This document shows positions 1-7,494 of a stretch of DNA of 64,000 bases, in pieces. Position 1 is the stretch's first letter; every line of letters begins with the position of its first letter. Under the pieces are notes generated by a model. The model did not search any database, was not told where the DNA came from, and saw only the letters and a list, made by a program, of their open reading frames with translations. The stretch is from UBA11400 sp964550435 (GTDB taxonomy: Bacteria > Bacteroidota > Rhodothermia > Balneolales > HLUCCA01), in the NCBI GenBank assembly GCA_964550435.1, contig CAZJZI010000005.1:1-64000 (forward strand), given 5' to 3'. Made by a program: the position numbers and the translations under genes.

Positions 1-1416
1 ATTGAGCAGGAGAGAGGTATTTCGGTCACATCTTCGGTATTGCGATTCGAGAAAGACGGAATCAAGTACAACCTACTCGACACTCCAGGTCACAAGGACT
101 TCTCCGAAGACACCCTACGAACATTGGTTGCAGCAGACTGCGCACTCATGGTAATCGATGTCGCAAAAGGCGTCGAGGAGCAGACACGTAAACTGTATCA
201 GGTCTGTAAGCTTCGAAATATTCCGATTATCACGTTCGTGAACAAGTGCGATCGTCCCGGTATGGAACCTATAGAAGTGCTGAGCAATATTGAGTCTGAG
301 CTCGGACTCACAGCGGTTCCGGCAAACTGGCCCGTCGGATACGGACAGGATTTCCAGGGAGTGTATGATCTAATCAGCAAGGAACTTCACTTGTATATCA
401 AGATGAAAGCCGGTGCTCAAAAAGCAGACACCGAAATTTTGGGATTTGAAGAGGGTCTGGCCGAAAGCTCACTGAGTCAGCAATACAAAAACGAGCTTCG
501 CGAGATCATTGAGCTCATACAGGATGATTACCACTCGATGGATCCCGAGGATTTCAGGACCGGAAAAGTGTCACCGGTTTTCTTCGGATCAGCATTGAAC
601 AACTTCGGTCTGGACCTGTTTTTACGTTATTTCGCAGAACTGGCTCCATCCCCTAAACCGTATATCAACGACAAAGAGGCTCAACGCGAGCTCGACGAAC
701 CGTTTTCTGGGTTCGTGTTCAAGATGCAGGCCAATATGAATCCGGATCATCGCGATTGCACCGCATTTGTGCGTGTTGCTTCTGGGGTTTTCCGTCGAGG
801 CATCGAAGTCGTGCTCGAAAACACCGGCCGCAAGGTCCGAATGAGCACGCCGCACTCACTTATGGGCGACGAACGAGCATTACTCGAAGTCGCGTACCCA
901 GGCGACATCGTAGCTCTGTTCAATCCCGGTGACTTCCGCATCGGAAGCACTCTGTACGAAGATCGTCCGGTACGATTCGATGTGATTCCCCTGTTCTCGC
1001 CCGAGCACTTTATGAAAGCTTCAAGCAAGGATCCATTCAAGCGCAAGCAACTTCGTGAGGGACTCAAACAGCTCTCCGAAGAGGGTGTGGTCCACGTCTT
1101 TGAAGTGCCCAATGGCGTAGGAAACGAGTTATTACTTGGAACCGTAGGCGCGCTTCAGTTCGATGTGGTCAAGCACCGCATGATGGGCGAGTACAAAGTC
1201 GAAATGATCATGAGTCCGTCGCCGTTCCATGCTGCACGCTGGTTGCCCAACAAGCCTGACGTCATCAAGAAATTGGAAAGTAGCTACTCCACCAACGTCA
1301 CTCGTGACCTGGACGACAATCCGATTGCCCTGTTCGAGTCCGCCTATGCGCTCAACACGGCCATCGAAGCCGTTGGAATCGACAACCTGTACGTATACAA
1401 GGGGGGCAATGCCTGA
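1..1416 (+). CDS. prfC: Peptide chain release factor 3 (RF3), 5' truncated by window edge
   Basis: RF3 is a translational GTPase that removes RF1/RF2 from the ribosome after termination. The frame is open from base 1 and begins with EQERGISVTSS, the switch region of RF3/EF-G-type GTPases, followed by the G3 motif DTPGHKDF and the G4 motif NKCD. 471 residues are visible; with about 525-530 usual for the family, roughly 55 N-terminal residues including the P-loop lie upstream of the window. The TTG at base 40 is internal, not a start. Domain II and the RF3-specific C-terminal domain are intact (MGEYKVEMIMSPSPF and similar). The stop overlaps the next gene by 8 bp. GC-richer than the island downstream. 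Confidence 0.96.
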   Translation: MEQERGISVTSSVLRFEKDGIKYNLLDTPGHKDFSEDTLRTLVAADCALMVIDVAKGVEEQTRKLYQVCKLRNIPIITFVNKCDRPGMEPIEVLSNIESELGLTAVPANWPVGYGQDFQGVYDLISKELHLYIKMKAGAQKADTEILGFEEGLAESSLSQQYKNELREIIELIQDDYHSMDPEDFRTGKVSPVFFGSALNNFGLDLFLRYFAELAPSPKPYINDKEAQRELDEPFSGFVFKMQANMNPDHRDCTAFVRVASGVFRRGIEVVLENTGRKVRMSTPHSLMGDERALLEVAYPGDIVALFNPGDFRIGSTLYEDRPVRFDVIPLFSPEHFMKASSKDPFKRKQLREGLKQLSEEGVVHVFEVPNGVGNELLLGTVGALQFDVVKHRMMGEYKVEMIMSPSPFHAARWLPNKPDVIKKLESSYSTNVTRDLDDNPIALFESAYALNTAIEAVGIDNLYVYKGGNA

Positions 1417-1894
1417 TCAGCAAGCCATACACTGTGTACGGGTCGACTACTCGAATTCCGGACATATGGATCACCTGATCGACATGCTCAACTGGTACGC
1501 CATGGATCCCATGGGAAACGGCAAGCCATTGACAGAAGATGTCAAAGCCAGACTTCGAACCGACCTGCAGACGGTATCCGGAGCCGTCTCCTTCCTCGCC
1601 TATGAAGCAGGTCGTCCCTACACGCCCGTTGGACTCATCAACTGCTTCCCGGGCTACTCCAGCTTCCGGGCCAAGCCCTTACTCAACATCCACGATGTTG
1701 TAGTACATCCCGAGCACAGAGGAAAGTCCATCGGCACCGCGCTGATTCGGGCCGTAGAAATCCATGCCCGAGAGCAAGGCTACTGCAAGATAAGCCTCGA
1801 AGTAAGGACTGATAATCCGGCAGATCGTCTTTACCGACGCCTCGGCTTCGGCGACGGCGGGTATCCGATGTGGTTTTTGACCAAAGATCTGTAG
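1409..1894 (+). CDS. GNAT-family N-acetyltransferase
   Basis: A 161-residue acetyl-CoA-dependent N-acetyltransferase of unknown substrate. The GNAT motif A is clear near residues 95-115 (VVVHPEHRGKSIGTALIRA, with the R-G-K-S-I-G-T acetyl-CoA pyrophosphate loop), and motif B follows as ISLEVRTDNPADRLYRRLGF. I chose the ATG at 1409, which overlaps the prfC stop by 8 bp and gives a normal GNAT length. The longer open frame from 1229 adds a non-homologous N-terminus that is prfC read in another frame. The overlap suggests translational coupling to prfC. Confidence 0.9.
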   Translation: MPDQQAIHCVRVDYSNSGHMDHLIDMLNWYAMDPMGNGKPLTEDVKARLRTDLQTVSGAVSFLAYEAGRPYTPVGLINCFPGYSSFRAKPLLNIHDVVVHPEHRGKSIGTALIRAVEIHAREQGYCKISLEVRTDNPADRLYRRLGFGDGGYPMWFLTKDL

Positions 1895-1903
1895 AAATTT
1901 TGG

Positions 1904-2257
1904 TTAACTGCGCCTCTGTTTACCAGTAGAAAGAATTTTTCTTTTATACTCCGTTGGACTATACGTTGTATGATATCTCATATAGTCATAGAACGCTTTT
2001 TCATCTCTGAAACCAATATTCTGGGCGATTTCGTAGTATTTTGCCATTGGATTTTCAGACAACTCTTTATTGATCGACTTAAGTTTATATCGGTGTAAAG
2101 CTGCTTTTGCGCTTTCACCATGTAATTTACTATATCGTCTGGAAAACTCTGTTCTATCCCATCCCATCATATCAGACCAGTCGGTGACTGATCTGATAGA
2201 TTGGATGTTAGACCTCAGAACTTCCAGCGCGAAATTGATGCGTAATTTTTTGTTCAT
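1904..2257 (-). CDS. Small AraC-type helix-turn-helix regulator
   Basis: A 117-residue protein consisting only of an AraC/XylS-type DNA-binding region with no sensor domain. The second helix-turn-helix is the clearest part: IAQNIGFRDEKAFYDYMRYH followed by TTYSPTEYK, the family's characteristic ending. The first half (SVTDWSDMMGWDRTEFSRRY) fits the first HTH. I chose the ATG at 2257 because AGGAG lies just upstream; the in-frame ATG at 2281 has no such site. It is divergent from the Cys-rich peptide operon and shares its AT-rich composition, so it is a plausible regulator of it (inference). It could also be a relic of a longer AraC protein. Confidence 0.72.
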   Translation of the reverse strand: MNKKLRINFALEVLRSNIQSIRSVTDWSDMMGWDRTEFSRRYSKLHGESAKAALHRYKLKSINKELSENPMAKYYEIAQNIGFRDEKAFYDYMRYHTTYSPTEYKRKILSTGKQRRS

Positions 2258-2331
2258 CACGTCTCCTGTATTTCGACACATTTGAATGATCTAGGTATAG
2301 TTAGATTCAATTAACCTCCTGATCAAATAAC

Positions 2332-2344
2332 CCCTTTCAAAGGG
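2332..2344. promoter_or_regulatory. Perfect inverted repeat CCCTTTcAAAGGG
   Basis: Six-base perfect arms around a central C, in the divergent space between the AraC-type gene and the peptide gene. It is a possible operator for the adjacent regulator. This is inference from position and symmetry only; the length is modest and chance is possible. Confidence 0.3.
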
Positions 2345-2533
2345 TATGACACCGGGTCTTTCTAGTGCCACATATATAAGAGTCAAAAAAACCGAAAACC
2401 TTACAAAAATAATTTACTTATTTTGTAAATAATTTATAAATAATTGATTTTATTATAAATATGACAATATATACTATATACACATATTTAGGAATAAAAG
2501 TATTTGTAGTTCATATTAACCTCTCTTTATGTT

Positions 2534-2564
2534 GCTGGTAGACCCGAAAAGTCTCAATACCGGC
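2534..2564 (+). promoter_or_regulatory. Leader stem-loop just upstream of the peptide gene
   Basis: GCTGGTA (2534-2540) pairs with TACCGGC (2558-2564), with one G-U pair. Inside it GAC pairs with GTC across the loop CCGAAAA, leaving a four-base bulge. It ends 19 bases before the GGAG ribosome-binding site at 2584-2587. It lacks a following T-run, so it is not a classical terminator. A role in message stability or translational control is inference. Confidence 0.4.
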
Positions 2565-2593
2565 AGTATCAATACATAAACATGGAGTTAATC

Positions 2594-2833
2594 ATGAAAA
2601 CGTTAAAAAGAATCGCTTTGGCAGGAACACTAGCCCTAGCAGTCGTCACAATCGGCCAGGTAGAATCAGCAAATGCCAGTAAAGTTGAGAAACCATTTGA
2701 GAAATATGGTGACTGTGTCGATTTGTGTGTAGCAAAGTATGGTGCCTGGACCTTTCGTAGAACTCTTTGTGGTGCAGATTGCTACCTCGAATTAATAGGT
2801 GATGTAGCATCACATATTAATCCTTTCAACTAG
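2594..2833 (+). CDS. Small secreted twin-CX3C cysteine peptide
   Basis: A 79-residue exported peptide that I do not recognise by name. The signal peptide is residues 1-28 (KTLKR n-region, LAGTLALAVVTIG core, ANA cleavage motif), leaving a mature peptide of about 51 residues. Its four cysteines are at 41, 45, 59 and 63, spaced CX3C-X13-CX3C, which would allow two disulfides staple-linking two short helices. I chose the ATG at 2594 because GGAG at 2584-2587 sits six bases upstream; the ATG at 2582 overlaps that site. The spacing resembles the alpha-hairpinin pattern, and the context (propeller lipoprotein downstream) recalls the NVEALA peptides of Bacteroidota, but the sequence matches neither clearly. 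No modification enzyme or C39 peptidase lies nearby. Confidence 0.72.
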   Translation: MKTLKRIALAGTLALAVVTIGQVESANASKVEKPFEKYGDCVDLCVAKYGAWTFRRTLCGADCYLELIGDVASHINPFN

Positions 2834-2836
2834 ACA

Positions 2837-2857
2837 AAGAGTGTGCCGGGCACTCTT
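2837..2857 (+). other. Intercistronic hairpin after the peptide gene
   Basis: AAGAGTG and CACTCTT form a 7-bp stem, extended by a U-G pair, around a short GC-rich loop. It lies three bases after the peptide stop codon and before the lipoprotein gene. The following sequence is CTATATAA rather than a T-run, so partial termination or mRNA processing and stabilisation is more likely than full termination. This could give more peptide than lipoprotein and transporter from one transcript (inference). Confidence 0.5.
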
Positions 2858-2880
2858 CTATATAACGTTTCGGAATCAAT

Positions 2881-3798
2881 ATGAAAAACCTTTTAGCTCT
2901 AATTATTCTGGTACTATTTTACTCTTGTAATGACTCCTCAATTTCTGATTTGAAACAGGAAACTCTATTGCCTGTTCATAAATCCGAGTTGCCTTTTGAG
3001 ATTAAGTCTGCTGCAATTTCTAAGTTATCAAATAGTATAGCTAGTTTTCAAAATAACTCTTCGGTTGTAACTATTTGGAAGGGAAATCTTCAAGATTTTC
3101 TACAGGTTGGCGGAAAAGGGCGTGGACCAGGCGAAATTGGAAAAGTTGCAGAAATAGTTTCTAGTTCGGACGGATATTTAATACTTGACACGCAAAACAA
3201 AACATTATCGAAGTTCAATTATGAAGGAGATCATATAGCCTCCGTTTTCTATGAAGAAATGATAATGTCCATAAGTGTAGATAATTTAGATAACTTGTAT
3301 TTCAGCGTAGTTAATTTTGACAGAGTTTCTATCAAGAAATCCACTTTCAAATCGTTTAATAATTCCGAAACTATCTTCTCAATGCCAATAAAGGATTTGA
3401 GTGAATCAGCAAATAAACTAAATGTCCAAGGGCAGCATCTCTTAATAAACCGGTTTTTGACAAATCAGACCATAAATGTTGATCTAAATACCTTAGAAGC
3501 TAAGATTATAATTAACGAATTTCTTCCAGACGATGCTGAATACAAATCAAATGGGCCTTATAAATTGCCAATTCGACCAGTATGGCGTACTAATTCAATT
3601 ATTGGCAGTTTGATTTTTCAGCTTCGTAATATCTCAAATAATAAAAGTGAGATTTATAGATCTGATTTAGATGGAAATATCGATGCTCTTTTTACCTTTA
3701 ATCACTATACGACAAGTTTTTTTGAGGTTGGTGATGAGGTATGGATGTTTTCACCAGACTCTCTATTCAAATACCCCAAGTCGTCTTTCTTAAAGTAG
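2881..3798 (+). CDS. 6-bladed beta-propeller lipoprotein
   Basis: A 305-residue predicted lipoprotein: signal peptide with lipobox FYSC, lipidated Cys at residue 16, then a Ser/Asp-rich linker. The segment GGKGRGPGEIGKV near residues 77-89 matches the GxGPGEF signature of the Bacteroidota 6-bladed beta-propeller (TolB-like/BF3164) families. DGYLILDTQNKTLSKFNYEG follows with typical blade spacing. Function of these families is largely unknown; they are surface or periplasmic and often sit beside small secreted peptides. Here it lies 47 bp after the Cys-rich peptide and 6 bp before an ABC ATPase, so it is probably part of the same unit. Very AT-rich compared with flanking housekeeping genes. 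Confidence 0.75.
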   Translation: MKNLLALIILVLFYSCNDSSISDLKQETLLPVHKSELPFEIKSAAISKLSNSIASFQNNSSVVTIWKGNLQDFLQVGGKGRGPGEIGKVAEIVSSSDGYLILDTQNKTLSKFNYEGDHIASVFYEEMIMSISVDNLDNLYFSVVNFDRVSIKKSTFKSFNNSETIFSMPIKDLSESANKLNVQGQHLLINRFLTNQTINVDLNTLEAKIIINEFLPDDAEYKSNGPYKLPIRPVWRTNSIIGSLIFQLRNISNNKSEIYRSDLDGNIDALFTFNHYTTSFFEVGDEVWMFSPDSLFKYPKSSFLK

Positions 3799-3804
3799 AA
3801 TACT

Positions 3805-4539
3805 ATGATCAATATTGAACATATCTCAAAGAAGTACCGGGATGTGCAGGCTCTAAATGATATAAATATCCAAGTGGATAGTGGAAAAATCATTTGTCTC
3901 GTTGGCCCGAATGGCTCTGGAAAAAGCACCTTGATAAAAATTATTCTTGGACTAACAAGGCCAACTTCGGGTGTACTAAAATTTGATAATGCTAATACTA
4001 CAATTGGGTATTTAAATGAATTAAATGCACTTCCAAATGGATATAAAGGCAATGATGTTTTAAGAAAACTCGAGTTCTTGCTGGGTTTAGACCAATCAGA
4101 TAGTATCACGGAATTGGTCGATATGTTTGATATTAAAGCCTTTATTTCAAAGAAAATCAAAGGGTATTCTAAAGGTATGCAGAAGAAAATCGGATTTCTT
4201 GTTGCATTCACGGGTGATCCAGATCTTGTGATTCTGGATGAACCTTTTGAAGGAATTGATACTATTGATCGCGATAAACTAACTTTTTTTCTAAAAAACT
4301 ATGTTTCTAAAGGGAAAACTGTAATTCTTTCAACGCACATACTTTATGAGCTGGACTCGCTGTGTAATAGTGCACATTTTCTGAAAAAAGGAACTTTGGT
4401 TGCGAGTTTAATTACACAAAATGATAACCCAAAATCGCAGTCAGGATATGTATTTACCAATATTTCATCCGAATTTGAGAATAGTGACATAGAGTCCTGC
4501 GAGTCTATTTCGGATATTTACAGGAGGGTCTACCAATGA
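3805..4539 (+). CDS. ABC transporter ATP-binding protein
   Basis: A 244-residue ABC ATPase with all core motifs: Walker A GPNGSGKST (34-42), a divergent signature YSKGMQ (121-126), Walker B LVILDEP (141-147) with catalytic Glu, and switch His in LSTH (about 176-178). The YSxGMxxK signature is usual for ABC-2/export or drug-resistance type ATPases (CcmA-like), not solute importers. It begins 6 bp after the lipoprotein and overlaps the permease start by 4 bp (ATGA), showing translational coupling. It likely energises export of, or protection from, the cluster's peptide; the substrate is not shown by sequence. Confidence 0.92.
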   Translation: MINIEHISKKYRDVQALNDINIQVDSGKIICLVGPNGSGKSTLIKIILGLTRPTSGVLKFDNANTTIGYLNELNALPNGYKGNDVLRKLEFLLGLDQSDSITELVDMFDIKAFISKKIKGYSKGMQKKIGFLVAFTGDPDLVILDEPFEGIDTIDRDKLTFFLKNYVSKGKTVILSTHILYELDSLCNSAHFLKKGTLVASLITQNDNPKSQSGYVFTNISSEFENSDIESCESISDIYRRVYQ

Positions 4540-5333
4540 GCATATATAGTAAAATGATTGTAAGTATGCTTCGATTCTTCTTAAGCTTTAAATCTGTGGT
4601 ACTATTTTTGATCATGGGTTTAGCTATGGTAATATTCTTCGTCATTGGGACAACCATTGCTGATGGTTTTGGATATTCATCCTCACTTTACATTCTTGGC
4701 GGTAGCCTGCCCATTCCATTTATTGTACTAAGCACCACGTACAATACTGTTTTTATGCTTGGATCAATTGCTATTGTAATGATGACTTTTCAGTTCAGCG
4801 AGTTTTTACTGTTTGGACACATTTCACATTCGGTGGTTGGACGAGTCAGAAACCGGACAAGTGTAATTGTTTCATATTTAGTTTCTCTTTGTATTCTCTC
4901 TTTACCGTTAAGTTTGATTTTCATAGCACATTACTTTGCTATAGCTACCTCATTATCAAACACACTCATTATTATCGTTATGAGTTGGCTTTATACGTAC
5001 ACACTGATACTAATGACAACACTAATTCTCAACTTCAATTCAATCCGTAAAGTCGCCCTTTTTGTGATGATATTAGCATTTTTGGTAGCACCAGCAACAT
5101 TTATGATTCTATCAAACAGGCTAAAATCCCTGGGTGGTATGTATGAGCTATTAAGTTATGGGACATTCGAAATTTATAGTTTCCTGGGTCTCCATTTCAA
5201 TCTTTCTCGTTTGATTGATTTCACGATAAGTAGTTCGTTTTTTAATTGGACAGAACTTTTGGGTCTACTATTTTACCTTATACCTTACATAGCTATTATT
5301 ATCATTGTATACCAAAGAAAAGAATTGACATGA
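4536..5333 (+). CDS. ABC transporter permease, ABC-2-like membrane protein
   Basis: A 265-residue membrane protein with about six hydrophobic segments, beginning SVVLFLIMGLAMVIFFVIG and ending in FYLIPYIAIIIIVYQRK. The layout fits an ABC-2-type permease partnering the ATPase whose stop codon it overlaps by 4 bp. No peptidase or periplasmic domain is visible. It is the last gene of the AT-rich island and converges on rmuC. The assignment rests on hydrophobicity and on coupling to the ATPase, not on a strong family motif. Confidence 0.75.
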   Translation: MSIYSKMIVSMLRFFLSFKSVVLFLIMGLAMVIFFVIGTTIADGFGYSSSLYILGGSLPIPFIVLSTTYNTVFMLGSIAIVMMTFQFSEFLLFGHISHSVVGRVRNRTSVIVSYLVSLCILSLPLSLIFIAHYFAIATSLSNTLIIIVMSWLYTYTLILMTTLILNFNSIRKVALFVMILAFLVAPATFMILSNRLKSLGGMYELLSYGTFEIYSFLGLHFNLSRLIDFTISSSFFNWTELLGLLFYLIPYIAIIIIVYQRKELT

Positions 5334-5339
5334 TTATGA

Positions 5340-5385
5340 ATTGAGTAGCCTTCAACGTTTTCTCCCGCCCCGCCGGCTATCCAAT
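5340..5385 (+). terminator. Possible terminator at the end of the peptide/ABC operon
   Basis: ATTGAGTAGCC (5340-5350) can pair with GGCTATCCAAT (5375-5385), with one mismatch and one G-U, over a 24-base loop, followed by TTTCTTTTGG. It overlaps the convergent rmuC stop codon. The long loop makes it weak. Confidence 0.3.
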
Positions 5386-6762
5386 TTCTTTTGGTTGTTC
5401 AGATTCTTCACTAATTAATACGTCAGAATCATCGACCAGCTCTTTATTGACTTGTTTGCTTACTTTTGCACCTAGTTGACGCAGATCTTCTGCTCGTTTA
5501 ACCAGATTTCCTTTACCTATCGTGAGTTTGTTCATGGCTTTGTCATATTCAGCCTGGGTCTGGGTAATCCTATTGCCTAATTGGATCAAATCATCGGTGA
5601 AACCGACAAATTTGTCGTATAAAGCGCCTCCAGCCGCAGCAATGTCCATAGCGTTGCGGGTTCGGTATTCCTGTTTCCAGATGGATGCGATGGTGAGTAA
5701 GGTTGCGAGTAATGTGGACGGGCTGACCAAGACGATGTTTTTTTCCATGGCGTCACTATACAACTGCTGATCAGCTTGTAGTGTAAGGGCAAAGGCGGGC
5801 TCTATTGGAATAAACATCAACACGAAGTCCGGGCTGTTGATCTGATACATATTTTGATAGTTGCGTTCGGATAATCCCTTGATATGTGCCCGTACAGATA
5901 CCAGGTGTTCGCGCAGAGCTCTATCCCGGTCTTCGTCAGACTCGGCACTGGAGTAGCGCTCGAAGGCGGTCAGGGAGACTTTCGAGTCTACGATGAGTTG
6001 CTTGCCTTCGGGTAAATCGATGATGACGTCAGGCTGGATCCGCTTGCCTTCTTCGTTCTGTCCGGACACCTGAACCCGATATTCACGTTCTTTTTGCAAT
6101 CCGGATTTCTCCAGTATCCGCTCCAGGATGATCTCACCCCAGTTTCCCTGGACCTTGCTGTCGCCTTTGAGTGCTCTGGTCAGGTTTTTGGTTTCATCCT
6201 GCATGGTCTTGTTGAGTTCTGTCAGGTGTCGGATCTGCTCCTGCAACGTAACCCGCTCTTTCATTTCGGTGCTGTAAGTATCTTCAACTTTCTTCTTGAA
6301 TTCGTTCAGGCGTTCACCCAATGGATCCAGAATGAGCTTGATGTTGGCTTCGTTCTGTTTGGTGAACTTGGTGGACTTTTCTTCCAGTATCTGGTCTGCC
6401 AATACCTTGAACTGGTCTTTGAAGGTCGTCTGGATGTTTTCAATGTCTTTTTTGTGCTCTTCGAGCTTTTCTTTAAGCGCAATCTGCTGCTCCCGTAACG
6501 AAGTAACTTCCGTCATCAAATCCATATTCTCGGAGCTTTTGCCCGACAATTCTTTTCGAAGCTCTTCCACCAGCGTGCCCATCGACCGTGCCTTCTCCTC
6601 CCAAACCGCTATCTCACGTTGAAACCCCGACACCTGCACCCGACCCGCTTCCACCTCTTGCTGCAACACCTTTTCTCGCTGCGAAGCCCGGCTCTGAGCC
6701 ACAATCCAGCCCAAAAGTCCACCTACCAAAATCCCAATTACTACAAACAGGATATTTTCCAT
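5377..6762 (-). CDS. rmuC: RmuC-type DNA recombination protein
   Basis: A 461-residue RmuC family protein, linked in E. coli to limiting recombination between inverted repeats. An N-terminal membrane anchor (ILFVVIGILVGGLLGWIVA, residues 4-22) is followed by a long coiled coil (about 25-220, rich in Glu, Lys and Gln) and the conserved RmuC nuclease-like domain. The latter includes GNWGEIILERILEKSGL, QPDVIIDLPEGKQLIVDSKV and FVLMFIPIEPAFALTLQ. It is divergent from the DUF971 gene and convergent with the ABC permease gene. Confidence 0.93.
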   Translation of the reverse strand: MENILFVVIGILVGGLLGWIVAQSRASQREKVLQQEVEAGRVQVSGFQREIAVWEEKARSMGTLVEELRKELSGKSSENMDLMTEVTSLREQQIALKEKLEEHKKDIENIQTTFKDQFKVLADQILEEKSTKFTKQNEANIKLILDPLGERLNEFKKKVEDTYSTEMKERVTLQEQIRHLTELNKTMQDETKNLTRALKGDSKVQGNWGEIILERILEKSGLQKEREYRVQVSGQNEEGKRIQPDVIIDLPEGKQLIVDSKVSLTAFERYSSAESDEDRDRALREHLVSVRAHIKGLSERNYQNMYQINSPDFVLMFIPIEPAFALTLQADQQLYSDAMEKNIVLVSPSTLLATLLTIASIWKQEYRTRNAMDIAAAGGALYDKFVGFTDDLIQLGNRITQTQAEYDKAMNKLTIGKGNLVKRAEDLRQLGAKVSKQVNKELVDDSDVLISEESEQPKEIG

Positions 6763-6858
6763 CAGATCAATGTTAATGTGATTATCTTACTTTTCGTGTG
6801 CAATTTAATGCACAAAACCATTACTTACAGACCATTTCACGATTTTTCTTGTCATCTA

Positions 6859-7203
6859 ATGTCATCGAACACCCAAATACAGTCTATTTCTGTCGATCAT
6901 GAACGACAATTCGTTTCGATTACCTGGGGCGATAATGTCGTTTCAGACTTTAACATGGATGGCCTGCGGCGTGTGTGTCCCTGTGTCTTCTGCCGTGGCG
7001 GACACGAGTTCATGGGAAAGAAAATGGATCCCCAGGAGTTGCTTCGCCCCCCGAAACGAACGATGAAAATCACCCAGGTTAAACCTGTTGGAACATACGC
7101 TCTCCAGTTTTTCTGGGGCGATGGACACAATTCGGGGTTATACCAGTTCACTGCCCTGCGCCAGCTTTGGGATGAATACACGAACTTGTTAACACCACGG
7201 TAG
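6859..7203 (+). CDS. DUF971 domain protein
   Basis: A 114-residue protein of the DUF971 family (gamma-butyrobetaine hydroxylase N-terminal-like fold). Visible features are LRRVCPCVFCRGG, carrying CPCxxC cysteines that may bind a metal or Fe-S cluster, and FFWGDGHNSGLYQFTALRQL near the C-terminus, which is typical of the family. I chose the ATG at 6859 because earlier in-frame codons overlap the rmuC start and encode no recognisable sequence. The cellular role is unknown; relatives are sometimes fused to or adjacent to iron-sulfur carrier proteins. Confidence 0.85.
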   Translation: MSSNTQIQSISVDHERQFVSITWGDNVVSDFNMDGLRRVCPCVFCRGGHEFMGKKMDPQELLRPPKRTMKITQVKPVGTYALQFFWGDGHNSGLYQFTALRQLWDEYTNLLTPR

Positions 7204-7494
7204 TTTCAAAAAGGTAAGCAGCGAGCGGCGAGCAGAACCCGAAAACAACGTTCATAAAGGTCAGAGGAGAAGTACAGAGTTAATAATATCAACAATCTCG
7301 TGCACTATCTGACCATTGGGCTCTTTAATCAACTAAGAAAAGCCTCTTTCACTCGCGTAAGCGACTTTCTCTTGGCGCAGCCAACGTTCTCATCACCTTG
7401 CAATTACCAGAAACGATGAGAGCGGCAAAACACCGCTCTCAACTCTTCTCACTTTCCTTTTATCTCTTTTATGATAAAAAGAGCTGTGCTCGTT
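7204..7494. other. Non-coding interval between DUF971 gene and M14 peptidase gene
   Basis: About 290 bp with no credible gene. It contains a small TCGC-GTAA-GCGA hairpin (7353-7364), the hairpin at 7418-7440 and an AT-rich stem CTCTTTT/AAAAGAG (7464-7483). These lie between convergent genes and probably end both transcripts. Confidence 0.5.
7418..7440. terminator. GC-rich hairpin between convergent genes
   Basis: GAGAGCGG and CCGCTCTC form a perfect 8-bp stem over a seven-base loop. Neither side has a strong T-run (ATCGTTTC on the minus strand, AACTCTTC on the plus strand), so it is a probable but imperfect terminator for the convergent DUF971 and M14 genes. Confidence 0.5.

Larger units (their letters stand above)
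2258..2593. promoter_or_regulatory. AT-rich divergent intergenic region upstream of the peptide gene
   Basis: About 335 bp without a gene. It holds a CCCTTTcAAAGGG palindrome, an extremely AT-rich tract at about 2393-2480 with repeated AATAATT units, and a stem-loop in the presumed leader at 2534-2564. I found no convincing promoter hexamers or TAnnTTTG element. The region probably carries divergent promoters for the regulator and the peptide operon. Confidence 0.5.

Noticed and set aside
1229..1408. Long in-frame extension of the GNAT gene to 1229
   Set aside because: This stretch is prfC read in a second frame; the ATG at 1409 gives a normal GNAT length and an ordinary 8-bp overlap.
2582..2593. 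Upstream ATG as start of the Cys-rich peptide
   Set aside because: The GGAG ribosome-binding site overlaps this codon and is correctly spaced for the ATG at 2594.
3705..4211. A 168-residue open frame on the minus strand within the lipoprotein/ABC ATPase genes
   Set aside because: Antisense shadow of AT-rich coding sequence; the plus-strand ATPase has all ABC motifs.
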